From Cymbomonas tetramitiformis (lineage: Eukaryota > Chlorophyta > Pyramimonadophyceae > Pyramimonadales > Pyramimonadaceae), in contig LGRX02024772.1 of the NCBI GenBank assembly GCA_001247695.2, positions 18,983 through 82,982 on the forward strand: a DNA stretch of 64,000 nucleotides. Direction: 5' to 3'. Position 1 is the stretch's first letter; each line of letters begins with the position of its first letter. The position numbers and the translations under genes are program-made. The notes below the pieces were generated by a model, which searched no databases, was not told the origin of the DNA, and worked only from the letters and a program-made list of their open reading frames with translations. Shown here piece after piece: positions 32,701-41,766 of this stretch.

Positions 32701-34340
32701 ATACTTGGGGTGAATCAACCGCCTCCAGGGGGCGTCATAGTCTGGCAGAAGGAACATCGCCGAGGTGTTTTCCGGATCGGCGCGCCACTCAGCAAGGAAA
32801 TGCCGAAGAATTCTTTCTATCAAGTCGGAATCCTTCGTGTAAGGGGGGTTGCACCAAACGTGTTTCCCGCGCCACTTTTCCTTCAAGCAATCGGTCCAAT
32901 AGGTGTCAACCTGCCGGTTAACGCCCATGGAGTCGCAACACGCGTCAACGTCAAACACCCCGTACTGGGCTGCTATCTCCTCAAAGCGCTCCCTGATCAG
33001 CTTCCAGTCCTGGCGATCTACGACCTGGTCGTAGTGGGAGCTACTTTCTGGGGGCTTAACGGGCTCAGGTACCTTTCCGGCTGCCTTTGGATGACTCTGG
33101 GCCTCAGGGTGGGGGAACTTCGGGTGACTCTGGACCTCTGCTGTGGCCTGTTCCCTAGCTCGGTCTGCTCTGGTCATGACTGCTAGCGATTCGGCATCCC
33201 TCAAGGATTTCTCGCCTACTGCTAGGGTGGCAGCTGCGTCCAGCCAAAGGGCCGGCGACTCTACCCACGTGAGCCCATTCAGATGGGTGAGCTCACCAAT
33301 GACCGGTGCTGGACTGGTGGGAGGGAAGGACTCGTCCTCGGAATCACTATACTCGAAGGTGGCGCCTAAGACAGATGTGGGATCCTCGTCCCCTTCGCAT
33401 CTCTTGCCTTTCGGCTCAGAGTACTCGGGTCCATCAGATCCATCGGTGGTGCAATCCACTGCCCCGAGGACAGAGGTAGGATCCTCGTCCTCTTCGGACC
33501 CCTTGCCTGCCGGTGCGGAGTCTCTGGGCCCATCCGTGGCGCGATCCACAATCCCTTTTTCCTTCAACCCTTCTCTGGCTGACATTTCCTGATAGTCTGG
33601 TCGCCGGGACTGCGCGTCTGGTACTACTAAACAGCGCCCTGGCACGTGCTCCATCTGATGGACTCCTACCTCTACCAGGTCCTCGTACCAGCGAGCCTGA
33701 CGTCGGCTGAGCTCCCTAGCTGGGGCGAAGAGCCACTGAAGGGGTTTATGGTCTCCCATGAGCTTAAATGATGTGAAAATCAGATAATGTCTCCAGGTGA
33801 CCGTGGTGCAGTGATGGATGGCACAAAGCTCCCGTTCCCCAGCGTGATAGTTCTGCTCAGCGCTGGAGAACTGCCGGCTTTCAAAGGCCAAGGGCTGTAA
33901 GCCTCGTCCCTGATCCTGCATGAGTACACCCCCTAGTGCTACTCCACTGGCATCTGTCTGCACAAAAAAGGGTCTGGAGCCGTCTGCTGCACCCTTTTGA
34001 TCGGGTAGGGCCAAGGCTGGGGAGGAGATCAAGGCAGTTTTTAGCTGTTTAAATGCTGCCTTTTCATTCTCGCCCCAGGTCCAGTCCACGCCGGATTTGG
34101 TGAGGCGGGTCAACGGGTACGCGATATCTGCGAAGTTCTGGATGTACCTCCGGTAGAAGCCACACATGCCCAGAAACTGTCGCACGTGTGTGACAGTTTC
34201 TAGGTCTGGCCAATCGCGTACCGACGCAACCTTATCCTGCTGTGGACGACATCCATCCCGATCCACCACATGCCCTAGGAACCGGACTGATCGCTTGCAC
34301 AATTTGACTTTCGACTTTTTGAGGTAGACTGAATTCTTTC
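29788..34340 (-). pseudogene. Element B pol, downstream part: RT thumb/RNase H, adenine methyltransferase, integrase, chromodomain, cytosine methyltransferase
   Basis: An open frame of about 1500 codons to a stop at 29788. It resumes just after the RT deletion (VYLKKSKVKLC) and runs through RNase H (QTDAS), the Dam-like domain (NPPY near 32839-32850), the HHCC/DDE integrase (SIDFV near 32036, CDRDSRF, GQAEHTN), the chromodomain (YLVKWTGMPRSENEW) and the cytosine methyltransferase (FCGTGS, SPPCTEYS near 30440, ENPRGR). Unlike element A, the methyltransferase is uninterrupted to its C terminus, so this copy shows its full length: about 280 residues, with no large target-recognition insert. Confidence 0.9.
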
Positions 34341-37300
34341 GGCATGCCTCCAGGACCTGGGGAGTTTGACAATCCCATAGGCATGACCAACCACTCGTAC
34401 GCTCCAAAGTGCGTAGTCATTGCGGTTTTCTCCACGTCCTCTGCTTTCATGGGGACCTGCCAAAATCCCCAAAGGGCATCCATCGTAGAGAAGACGGTAG
34501 CCCCTTGTAGATCATCTAGGAGACTCTGGACATCCGGGAGGGGGTACTTGTCCTTGACTGTGATCTCATTGATCTGTCTGTAGTCAATGACTAGACGCAA
34601 CTCCTTGGGATTACTCGGCTTGGGGACCATCAGCACAGGGCAGCCCCACGGAGAGGCCGAGGGTCGTATGTACCCTTTGGCTAAGAGCTCATCTAGCTGT
34701 TGCCGGAGTTGCCGCAACTCCTCCTGCGACAGCTTGTACCCTCGCCGGTGCAAGGCGTTCCCATTCCAATCTGGCCTGAGCCGGACGCCGGACTTGAATT
34801 CCCTTGACTGGACTGATTCCGGCAGCTCTGTGCAAATGACATCTGCGAACTCCTTTTCCAGATCCCTAAGCTGCTGCCAGATTTCCGGCGACACCGTCTC
34901 GTCTATCTCGTCCTCCGGCGGTTCCGGGGAGGCCTGAGCAGTCTGTGGGGCTGGCGGCGAGGTAGTACCTGGCGGGGCGGCCGGTACCGGCGGGTCTGTG
35001 GTCTGCGGAGCTGGCGGCGGGACTGGTGCCGAGGCTCGCGACTTCTGACTCTGAGGACTCGGGACAGTGGGGACTTTTGGTCCCGGTGGCTGCTCGGTGG
35101 AAGGGCCACTTTCAGCACCAGGCTGACCGACTGCTGCGACCTGGTCACGCCAACGCACTCGCTTACGCCGTGCTCGGGGTCGTCGCTCCGCGACCAGACC
35201 CCGGCCCTGCTGGAGCGCCGCGGCTGCCTGCGCGTGCCAGGTGGGTGGCTTCCCGGCCGCGTGATCCTCTATCGCCTGCCTACGCACCGCTGGCGGAAGC
35301 AACGCAAATGCTCCGTTCGCCTCCTGTTTGCTAGCGAAAAAGCTGAGAGGGTCAGGGTGATCCCCGGCCTCGTCGACCGTGCTCGCAAATCCCTGTGGCC
35401 TAATATCCTCGACCACCGCCCCTACTCTCTGCAAATGACATGCTCCTTCCACGTCACTGTAGCCGGACTCGGAACTGTCCGAGACCAACCCTCCCGGCCC
35501 CTCAGACTCCTCAGCTCCGTCCGGCACCGCTGCGCTGGGACGCACGCTGACTTCACCATCCTCGGACCCGGAGGAGGGTTCTGACGCCAGGCCTGCTACA
35601 ACATCGTTGGGGGAATCTTCGTCGGAGTCTCCCCCCCCCTTGTTGCAGGCCAACGCGCCAAAAGCCCCATCGGGGCCGAGGTAGACGACGAAAGCCTGCT
35701 CTTCTCTGTTTCGGAGGGTCCGCAGGTCCCGGCGAGCCCGACGTTGGCTCAAAAGGACTCCCTGTACCAGTGCCATTGCCGTGTCCTTGGACCGACTGGG
35801 GTCCGGTGATCCCGGCGAACAGCCGGTGATGACGACCTCTTCTCTGCCCTTGGTGAACCGGACCGAACCCCAGTTCTTATAATCCAGCGTAACCGGGGAA
35901 AGGTTCGCCAGCCAAGGACCCCCCAGGATGACATCCACTTTGAGGTCGAGTGGCATTACCCGAAGCTCAACCTGCTGGCCGTAAGACCCCTTCGACGTCT
36001 CAGCAAGGAGCTTGGGCCTGATGCAGGAATTAGCATCATATGTGGTGCCGTCAGCCACTCGAACCCGCATGGCTTGCTCGTGGCGCACCGGCTTGACGCC
36101 GGAGAGCCTCTGCAGTGTACTCTTTGCGATGATATTGGTGGATGCTCCCGAATCCACTAACACCTTGACTCTGACGCCCGCAATCCAGGCCCAAAACAGC
36201 AACAACGTCGGTGTGCGACTGTGCCTGTCGAAACTCCTCGGGCGCGCTCCCATCGAGGACACCGCTGCCAGGGACTCACACCAGCTCGGACTGATATCGC
36301 CGTCCTGCATTATGCAGTCCAGGCGGGTGACTGACGTTTCTGCGTCGGAGTCACAGTCCGGGAGGCAGTAAGTACACGCGTCTGCCAGCAGGCCGATGGC
36401 GACTGCTTTCTGAACTGCGCTGCGCTCTGGGAAGTCTGGGGGGGACACTGCGACTTGGACTGACGTTGCAGCCAGTTTAGCCGCTATGTGCTTTCTGACT
36501 TGCTCGTCCCGGTGCATCAGCTCATTGTCTTGCTGAAGTTCCCTATTCTCCCTTTCCAACTCCTCCTTTACGAAGGCGTGGAAGTCCGCATGGCGTTCTG
36601 TTGAGGTAGAAGCCGGGTCCCTACCCTCTAACTCGTACCTGCGCTGCAATCGAGAGGTTCGAAGCGCCTTGTCTTCAGGAGTCAGCCATGGCCTGCGTTT
36701 CGGGCCCAAAGCCTGGCGAGCCCTGCTTCGGGTCAACCACGGCCGACTGGGCTTTGAAGTTCTCTCTGGTGGTGAGAGTTCTTCTCCTTCGGCAGGCTTG
36801 GGTTTGGCAACGCGAACAAACCGTCCGAACTCCTGATCCAAGATGGCTTTGCGTCGGCGATTGAACTCGCGCACCCTGACGAGCCGCTTCAAGCGCTTAT
36901 CTAACTCTTCTCGATTCAACTGGGGCTTACTAGTCGTGGGTCCAAGCTTCTGGCGCATCCGCCTTTGCCCTGCCCTCCAAAGCGCAAGGGACTTGACCGA
37001 CCGGACCTCTGACTCTTCCAGCTTTAGATACCTTTCTAGCGCCCTGATGGCGGAACGCAGGCGAGCACTTGGCTGCTGGGCCTGAAAGGCTTTCCTAACT
37101 CTGGGGGGTAAACGCTGAGCTCTGAACTTCCAGTGCCCGCGAACTCTCGCAACATCCGACCCCTGGTTCTCCAGGTGCTGTTGGTAGACTGCCCGTGGCT
37201 CAACTGTGTGGCTCGACCGGTTTTTACCCCGGGTGTCCGCACCGGTGATCCAACAGAGCAGCTCCCACGGCTCCTCGGGACGCGGAACTGAGGCGGTCGC

Positions 37301-37587
37301 TGGGGTTCTGGCGGACTTCCAGAAGTTTGCCTGCTCTCTTTGGACGCGCTGCTCGACCTGTTCCCGCTCAGGAGGCTCTGGGCTTTCCGTGCGGGTGGCG
37401 GCTAGCATGTCTAAACCTTCCTGCTCATACCTCTCGACTCGACTCTGGCTCTTGAGGTGGCGCCTGGCGCTGCCACTAAGGTGTCTCCCACACCTTCTCC
37501 ACCTATCATGCAGCACCTGCATCGCTGTGGACGCCGGCGCGGGGCCCTTTTGTCCCCCTGACCCCGCAGTGACGGGGCCCGCGCCCT
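34341..37587 (-). pseudogene. Element B pol, upstream part: protease and RT fingers/palm, truncated at a deletion
   Basis: The frame holds an Arg-rich N-terminal region, the aspartic protease (VLVDSGAS near 36150), a proline-rich linker and RT up to GLSNSP. About 119 nt are then missing relative to element A, removing 40 residues including FVDD and shifting the frame. RT is therefore inactive. The frame differs from gag. A plausible initiation codon lies near 37524 (MQVLHDRWRR), about 65 nt after the gag stop, whereas element A uses an overlapping TAATG. The region open upstream of that ATG may be a frameshift extension or chance. Confidence 0.88.
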
Positions 37588-40011
37588 TTACTGCGGGGAG
37601 GACGCCCCGGGCTGGGGAGCGTCCTCCTGGACAAAATCCAAACCGATGGCAGCCAAAGCTTCCTCCACCGACTCGTCCCCTATTAACGCCAGGGTGTCCT
37701 CCAGGAGGCACTTGGCCCACTCCTTCGGGCGCTGGCTCGCCTGCGGACAGTCGCGGGCATAATGGTCCATGCTTTTGCACAGACGGCAGCCCTCGTACTC
37801 TGGGGAGCCGAGTCGTTGCCCTGTGGGTGTCGGAGCGCCAGCGGATGTCGCCATGGCTAGCAGCTCCTCCGTGACATCCACGTGGGCCAGCAGCTGGACC
37901 GAGCGGCTCGTCTTATCCTGGCTCTGCCGCAACTCCCGCTCAGCCTCTATGGCCCAAGTCAGGAGTTCGTGGCGGCCTTTACTGGCCGTCCGGCTCAGAG
38001 TCAGAACCGAAGCGCCTTTCCTCTCGGCTATAAGGAAGACCTTCCTCCTTATCTCCGGTATCAATCCCGTAAGGAATATCTCCAGCAGCTCCTCTTCCGG
38101 CACCGGAGAGGTGAGCTCGTGGGCAGCCAGCATGCTCACGATGTCGTGAGCAAGGTGCACCCCGTCCCAGAACTCGCGGACCGTGCGAGTCTGTCTGTCC
38201 TGACTTTGACGCACACGACGCAGGAACGGACCGATCGACGCCATTTCCCCCTTGTCGGGCATCACCAGTTGCGCCAAGGGAACCACTATGACGTCCAAGG
38301 TGAGGTTCTTACCTTCCCGAGCCTCCGTCAACACCGAAGAAAGCTCGCGGTACTCGGAGCTGAGTGCGCCGAAGCAGTGTCTGGCCACTTCTGACAGCAG
38401 GGAGTGGTCCGACAACACCTTCTCCTCACCCCCGCTCTCCAGACGCGCCATCCCCATGGCGTAGCGCACCGGCTCCAGTTCCCGAACCTCCCTGATCTGC
38501 CGAACAAATCGGAGGAGCCGACCAAAGACGTGGGACGACCCCTCCACCTCTGTGTGGTATTTGTCCACTGCCTTCTCCATGGCTCTGAGGGCCTCCTTGA
38601 GAGCGTGCTGCTCGTCCTTACGACTGTAATGGCTCCGGGGCTCCCTGTAACGAGAGGAAGACGAGAAGGTGAACTGGCTGTCGCCATCCCCGTCCTCGCC
38701 ATCGCCGCCAGGGTCCTCGCCCGGACTCCCCGGGCCTCCCGGCCCTCCAGGGTCACCGCTCCCCGAGCCACCAGGACCACCATGACCGCCGGCACCGGGC
38801 ATCTCCGAAAGCTCGTTTGGCTCCGAGTGCTCCAGTTGAGGGACCATCCCCCCCCCGTCTCCCGGTGTGTCTGCCGCCGTAGGAAGCGGAGGTGGCATCA
38901 CAGCCGGAAAGTGGTCGAAAGCACCGGGCCACACGTCCGCGGCGCAAAACCCACACACCGGCAGGTACACCTTTTTCATGAACGCTACCACACTCTTCTT
39001 AGCGCTTGCCTGACACGCCCACATACGCACCGGGCTCTCCTCGTGCCCGCACCCACAGCGAGCGCAGCTCTCTGCGACGGACGCCAAGGCCGTCGTGAGA
39101 CTGTGAATCACCTGGGCCCCGAGGACCCTGTCCTCGTCCGAGATCCTTGCCTTCAGGCATTGCCTGATCTGGCTGGTAGGGTGCAAGCACCCGGCGACCT
39201 GACCCAGGGAGCGATACCTACGAGCGGCGTCGTAAAACAGGCGCTGGGCTTCGATCCCCGGGTTGGCATACCCGACCACGTGTTTCCGGAGGGCGTCGCA
39301 GACTCGTATAGGAAGGGAAACAAAGTCCCATGAGTGCGGCGGAAGCGATGTCACGCCCACGCGCGACTCCTCCGGAGGGCTTTGAACGCCCCGGTTCTCG
39401 ACGTCACAGGTGACGACGGAAGTCGGCTCTACCAGCTCATGTCCCTCTCGGGAGATGGGCGTCTCCTGAACCGGACTCGACGCTGCCGCTGAGGGCCCCC
39501 GAGCGTCTGACTCCACGGGCCCTGGGGGCGAGGCCTGAACCAGGGCGAGCCTTTGGACTTGTGACTCTATGACCGCCTGCAGCCTCTCCTCCAGCTGGGC
39601 CTCAGCTGCCGCTCGCCGCTCCTCAGCGGCTACCTGCTGAGCGACGCTCTCGTCGACAGCCAACTGCCTGGCAGTCTCCCGGGCCTCTGCGGCCAGCCGG
39701 TCTGCAGCCCAGCGCTCTTCGACAGTGCGTTGCTCGGAGACCCTGCGTTCCTCGGCAGCGCGCTGATCGGAGATCCTGCGCTCCTCGGCAGCTCTTTGAC
39801 TCTCTTGGAGTTGCCGAGACAGCTGTTCCAGGCGAGCCTCGGCGGCCGCCTCCCGAGCTTGCGACTCCTTCTGCCAGGCTTCCTTCAGCTCTTGCAGGTC
39901 CTGACTGTTCCTGCTCGAAGTGGACTCCGGGGACGACGACGTGTTCCCTGAGGAAGTCGGACCGGGGTGCGGGGCCGATGGTGCTCGACTGGGCTTCCGG
40001 GTGCGAGGCAC
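37588..40011 (-). CDS. Element B gag polyprotein with coiled coil and CCHC zinc knuckle
   Basis: 807 residues. After a short Pro/Ser-rich start, residues about 38-160 are a charged Ala/Glu/Arg/Gln coiled coil with repeated AAEERR(I/V)S blocks. The central capsid-like region contains AQRLFYDAARRYRSLGQVAGC, a Gly/Asp-rich linker (PGGPGGSGSGDPGG), and REFWDGVHLAHDIVSMLAAHE followed by FLTGLIPEIRRK, typical of gypsy gag. A CX2CX4HX4C knuckle (CRLCKSMDHYARDC) lies near residues 740-755. It assembles the particle and binds the RNA. The ATG at 40011 lies only 27 bp from the LTR remnant at 40038, so the leader has been deleted and the native start may have been upstream. Confidence 0.88.
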   Translation of the reverse strand: MPRTRKPSRAPSAPHPGPTSSGNTSSSPESTSSRNSQDLQELKEAWQKESQAREAAAEARLEQLSRQLQESQRAAEERRISDQRAAEERRVSEQRTVEERWAADRLAAEARETARQLAVDESVAQQVAAEERRAAAEAQLEERLQAVIESQVQRLALVQASPPGPVESDARGPSAAASSPVQETPISREGHELVEPTSVVTCDVENRGVQSPPEESRVGVTSLPPHSWDFVSLPIRVCDALRKHVVGYANPGIEAQRLFYDAARRYRSLGQVAGCLHPTSQIRQCLKARISDEDRVLGAQVIHSLTTALASVAESCARCGCGHEESPVRMWACQASAKKSVVAFMKKVYLPVCGFCAADVWPGAFDHFPAVMPPPLPTAADTPGDGGGMVPQLEHSEPNELSEMPGAGGHGGPGGSGSGDPGGPGGPGSPGEDPGGDGEDGDGDSQFTFSSSSRYREPRSHYSRKDEQHALKEALRAMEKAVDKYHTEVEGSSHVFGRLLRFVRQIREVRELEPVRYAMGMARLESGGEEKVLSDHSLLSEVARHCFGALSSEYRELSSVLTEAREGKNLTLDVIVVPLAQLVMPDKGEMASIGPFLRRVRQSQDRQTRTVREFWDGVHLAHDIVSMLAAHELTSPVPEEELLEIFLTGLIPEIRRKVFLIAERKGASVLTLSRTASKGRHELLTWAIEAERELRQSQDKTSRSVQLLAHVDVTEELLAMATSAGAPTPTGQRLGSPEYEGCRLCKSMDHYARDCPQASQRPKEWAKCLLEDTLALIGDESVEEALAAIGLDFVQEDAPQPGASSPQ

Positions 40012-40037
40012 CGGGCGACTGGGGCCGCTCGGCTTAG

Positions 40038-40090
40038 CTGCGTTTTATACTTAGCCGTTTTTCTTGCTCTTGTGCTTGCCTCCTAGCACA
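40038..40090 (-). repeat. Remnant of the 5' LTR of element B
   Basis: 53 bp identical in extent to 29014-29066, ending CCTAGCACA and followed by CTCGT. The remaining ~400 bp of LTR, the primer-binding site and the leader are absent. Confidence 0.85.
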
Positions 40091-40095
40091 CTCGT

Positions 40096-41766
40096 CGCGT
40101 TGTTCAAATGCAACTCCGCCTCAATGGCGTATTCCAGCGCTAGACGTCGACTGGCTGGAAGGGCGCGGTCGAGGAGGATCAAGGGGGTCCCCTTCCGTTC
40201 TGCAATCTCGAACGCCTCCTTCCGTACCTCCGCGGATAAGCCCGAGAGGAAGACGTCCAGGAGGTCGGATTCCGGAACCGGAGTGGTGAGCTCGTGTGTC
40301 GCCAACATGGTCACCACGCGATGGGCTAGATGCAGTCCATCCCAAAACTCGCGCACTTTGCGCGGTGTCGCCATGCGTCCTTGAGTTTGGCGTACTCGGC
40401 GTAGGAACGAGCCCAAGGTGGCCATTTCACTCTTCAGCGGCACGATCAACTTCGCCAGCGGCACGATGACCTTCTCAAGGTTCAATGACTTGTCCGCTTC
40501 GGCATCCAAGAGAACCCCTCGCAGCTCCGTTCCTTCGGAGCTAGGTGTAGGGAAGCAGTGCTGGGTGATCTCCTTCAACAAAATATGCACCGAGAGAATC
40601 GGCTCTCCGAACTCGAATGCTCCGTTGGGCACGTTGCATGGGGTGTTCATCGCGAGGAGCACCACTGGAAGGGTTAAGCACCTGTCGAACTCGTCCACGA
40701 ATCGTAACAGCGGGCCGAAGGGGTTCGTGGACCCCTCCAACGGTGCTGAGTACAAGGACATGATGTCCTTCGCGGCCTTGAGGGCATATGAGTGCCTCGT
40801 GTACTCCTCCCTTTGCTGCCTGCCATCATTGTACGAGGACCTCCTACTCGAACCGAAGCTGTAGGACGTCTCATCGTCGGGCGGATCGTCACCGCCTCCG
40901 CCCCCGCCATGGCCGCGACGTCCATCTCCAAGATTCCGCGAGGGGTCGCTAGGCGCGTCAGAAGTGGGGTCGCCAGGCGGCTCATTCCCCCCCCCTTGAT
41001 GGCCACCGGGTCCTCCCGGGTCGTCACCGTCGTCATCACCATCACCTCCATCGTCGTCGCCTCCGCCGCCCCCACTGGTCCCACCAATTGCTGAGGATGG
41101 CCTCGGGGTCACTGAAGGGAAGCGGTCAAAGGCACCCGGCCAAACCCCGCGCGTGCAATATATACACAACGGCAGGAATTGAGTGGTTTCAGACAAGTCT
41201 GAAAGAGCTGTAAGCCCGCAATTCCATATGGCTACCGGGGGCTGCGGGCTACGAGTGCATCTCGAGCACGGAACGTTGGACGTGCTGGACGCGACTTCGT
41301 CGTACACGCAACGAACGATCGCCGTTCCCGCCAGAGGTGGTGAAGGAAGTTGAGAGGCTGGGGCTTCGGAGACCGGCGGTCCACACCCAGACGCTAGGTC
41401 ATGGTCTCGGTACCTTCTTGCGACGTCACAGAACATGCGCTCCGCTTCCATCTTGCTCACGTGGCCAGGTAAGTGCTCCTCCACGTGTGCACGGATAGCG
41501 GTAACGGCTGGCACACTAATGGACCTCCAATCCATTTTGGCTAGGCGGTCATGCACACTCGTGGGGGAAGATGCACGCGTGGAGGCGTCCTTCTCGAACG
41601 TCACGCCTTTGTGGCCCCGTACGTCAACAGTCGTGGCTGACGGGGGCACCATCAGAGCTTCGTGTTCAGCTTCTTGAGCATCACTTGTGACGGTCGCATA
41701 GCTCGCGGGGGTATTAGGTGGTTGCGTGCTCTGGCCGTGAGTGCGCTCGTCCGTCAGCGGCTTCAA
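40096..41766 (-). pseudogene. Element A gag, N-terminal and capsid part, interrupted by element B
   Basis: It starts at ATG 41766 and runs in frame to the element B insertion after HLNNATS. It contains AERMFCDVARRYRDHDLASGC, a Cys-rich stretch, a Gly/Asp-rich linker (GGGGDDDGGDGDDDGDDP) and REFWDGLHLAHRVVTMLATHE, all matching element B gag. Together with 28455-28608 and 27332-27529, and counting one CTCGT and one TA, the gag ORF sums to 2028 nt (676 codons including the stop) with the frame kept throughout. This is strong evidence that the three pieces were one gene. Codons past the junction into element B are not gag. Confidence 0.9.

Larger units (their letters stand above)
28614..40090 (-). 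mobile_element. Element B: related LTR retrotransposon with two methyltransferase domains, defective, nested in element A
   Basis: Bounded by a full left LTR (28614-29066) and a 53-bp remnant of the right LTR (40038-40090), with the 5-bp duplication CTCGT at 28609-28613 and 40091-40095. A polypurine run abuts the left LTR. It encodes gag (37588-40011) and pol with the same domain order as element A, but pol is disrupted in RT and the 5' LTR, primer site and any upstream ORF are missing. LTR termini (TGTAGGAGGC...CCTAGCACA) are shared with element A, so the two belong to one lineage, yet most LTR sequence differs. Confidence 0.92.
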
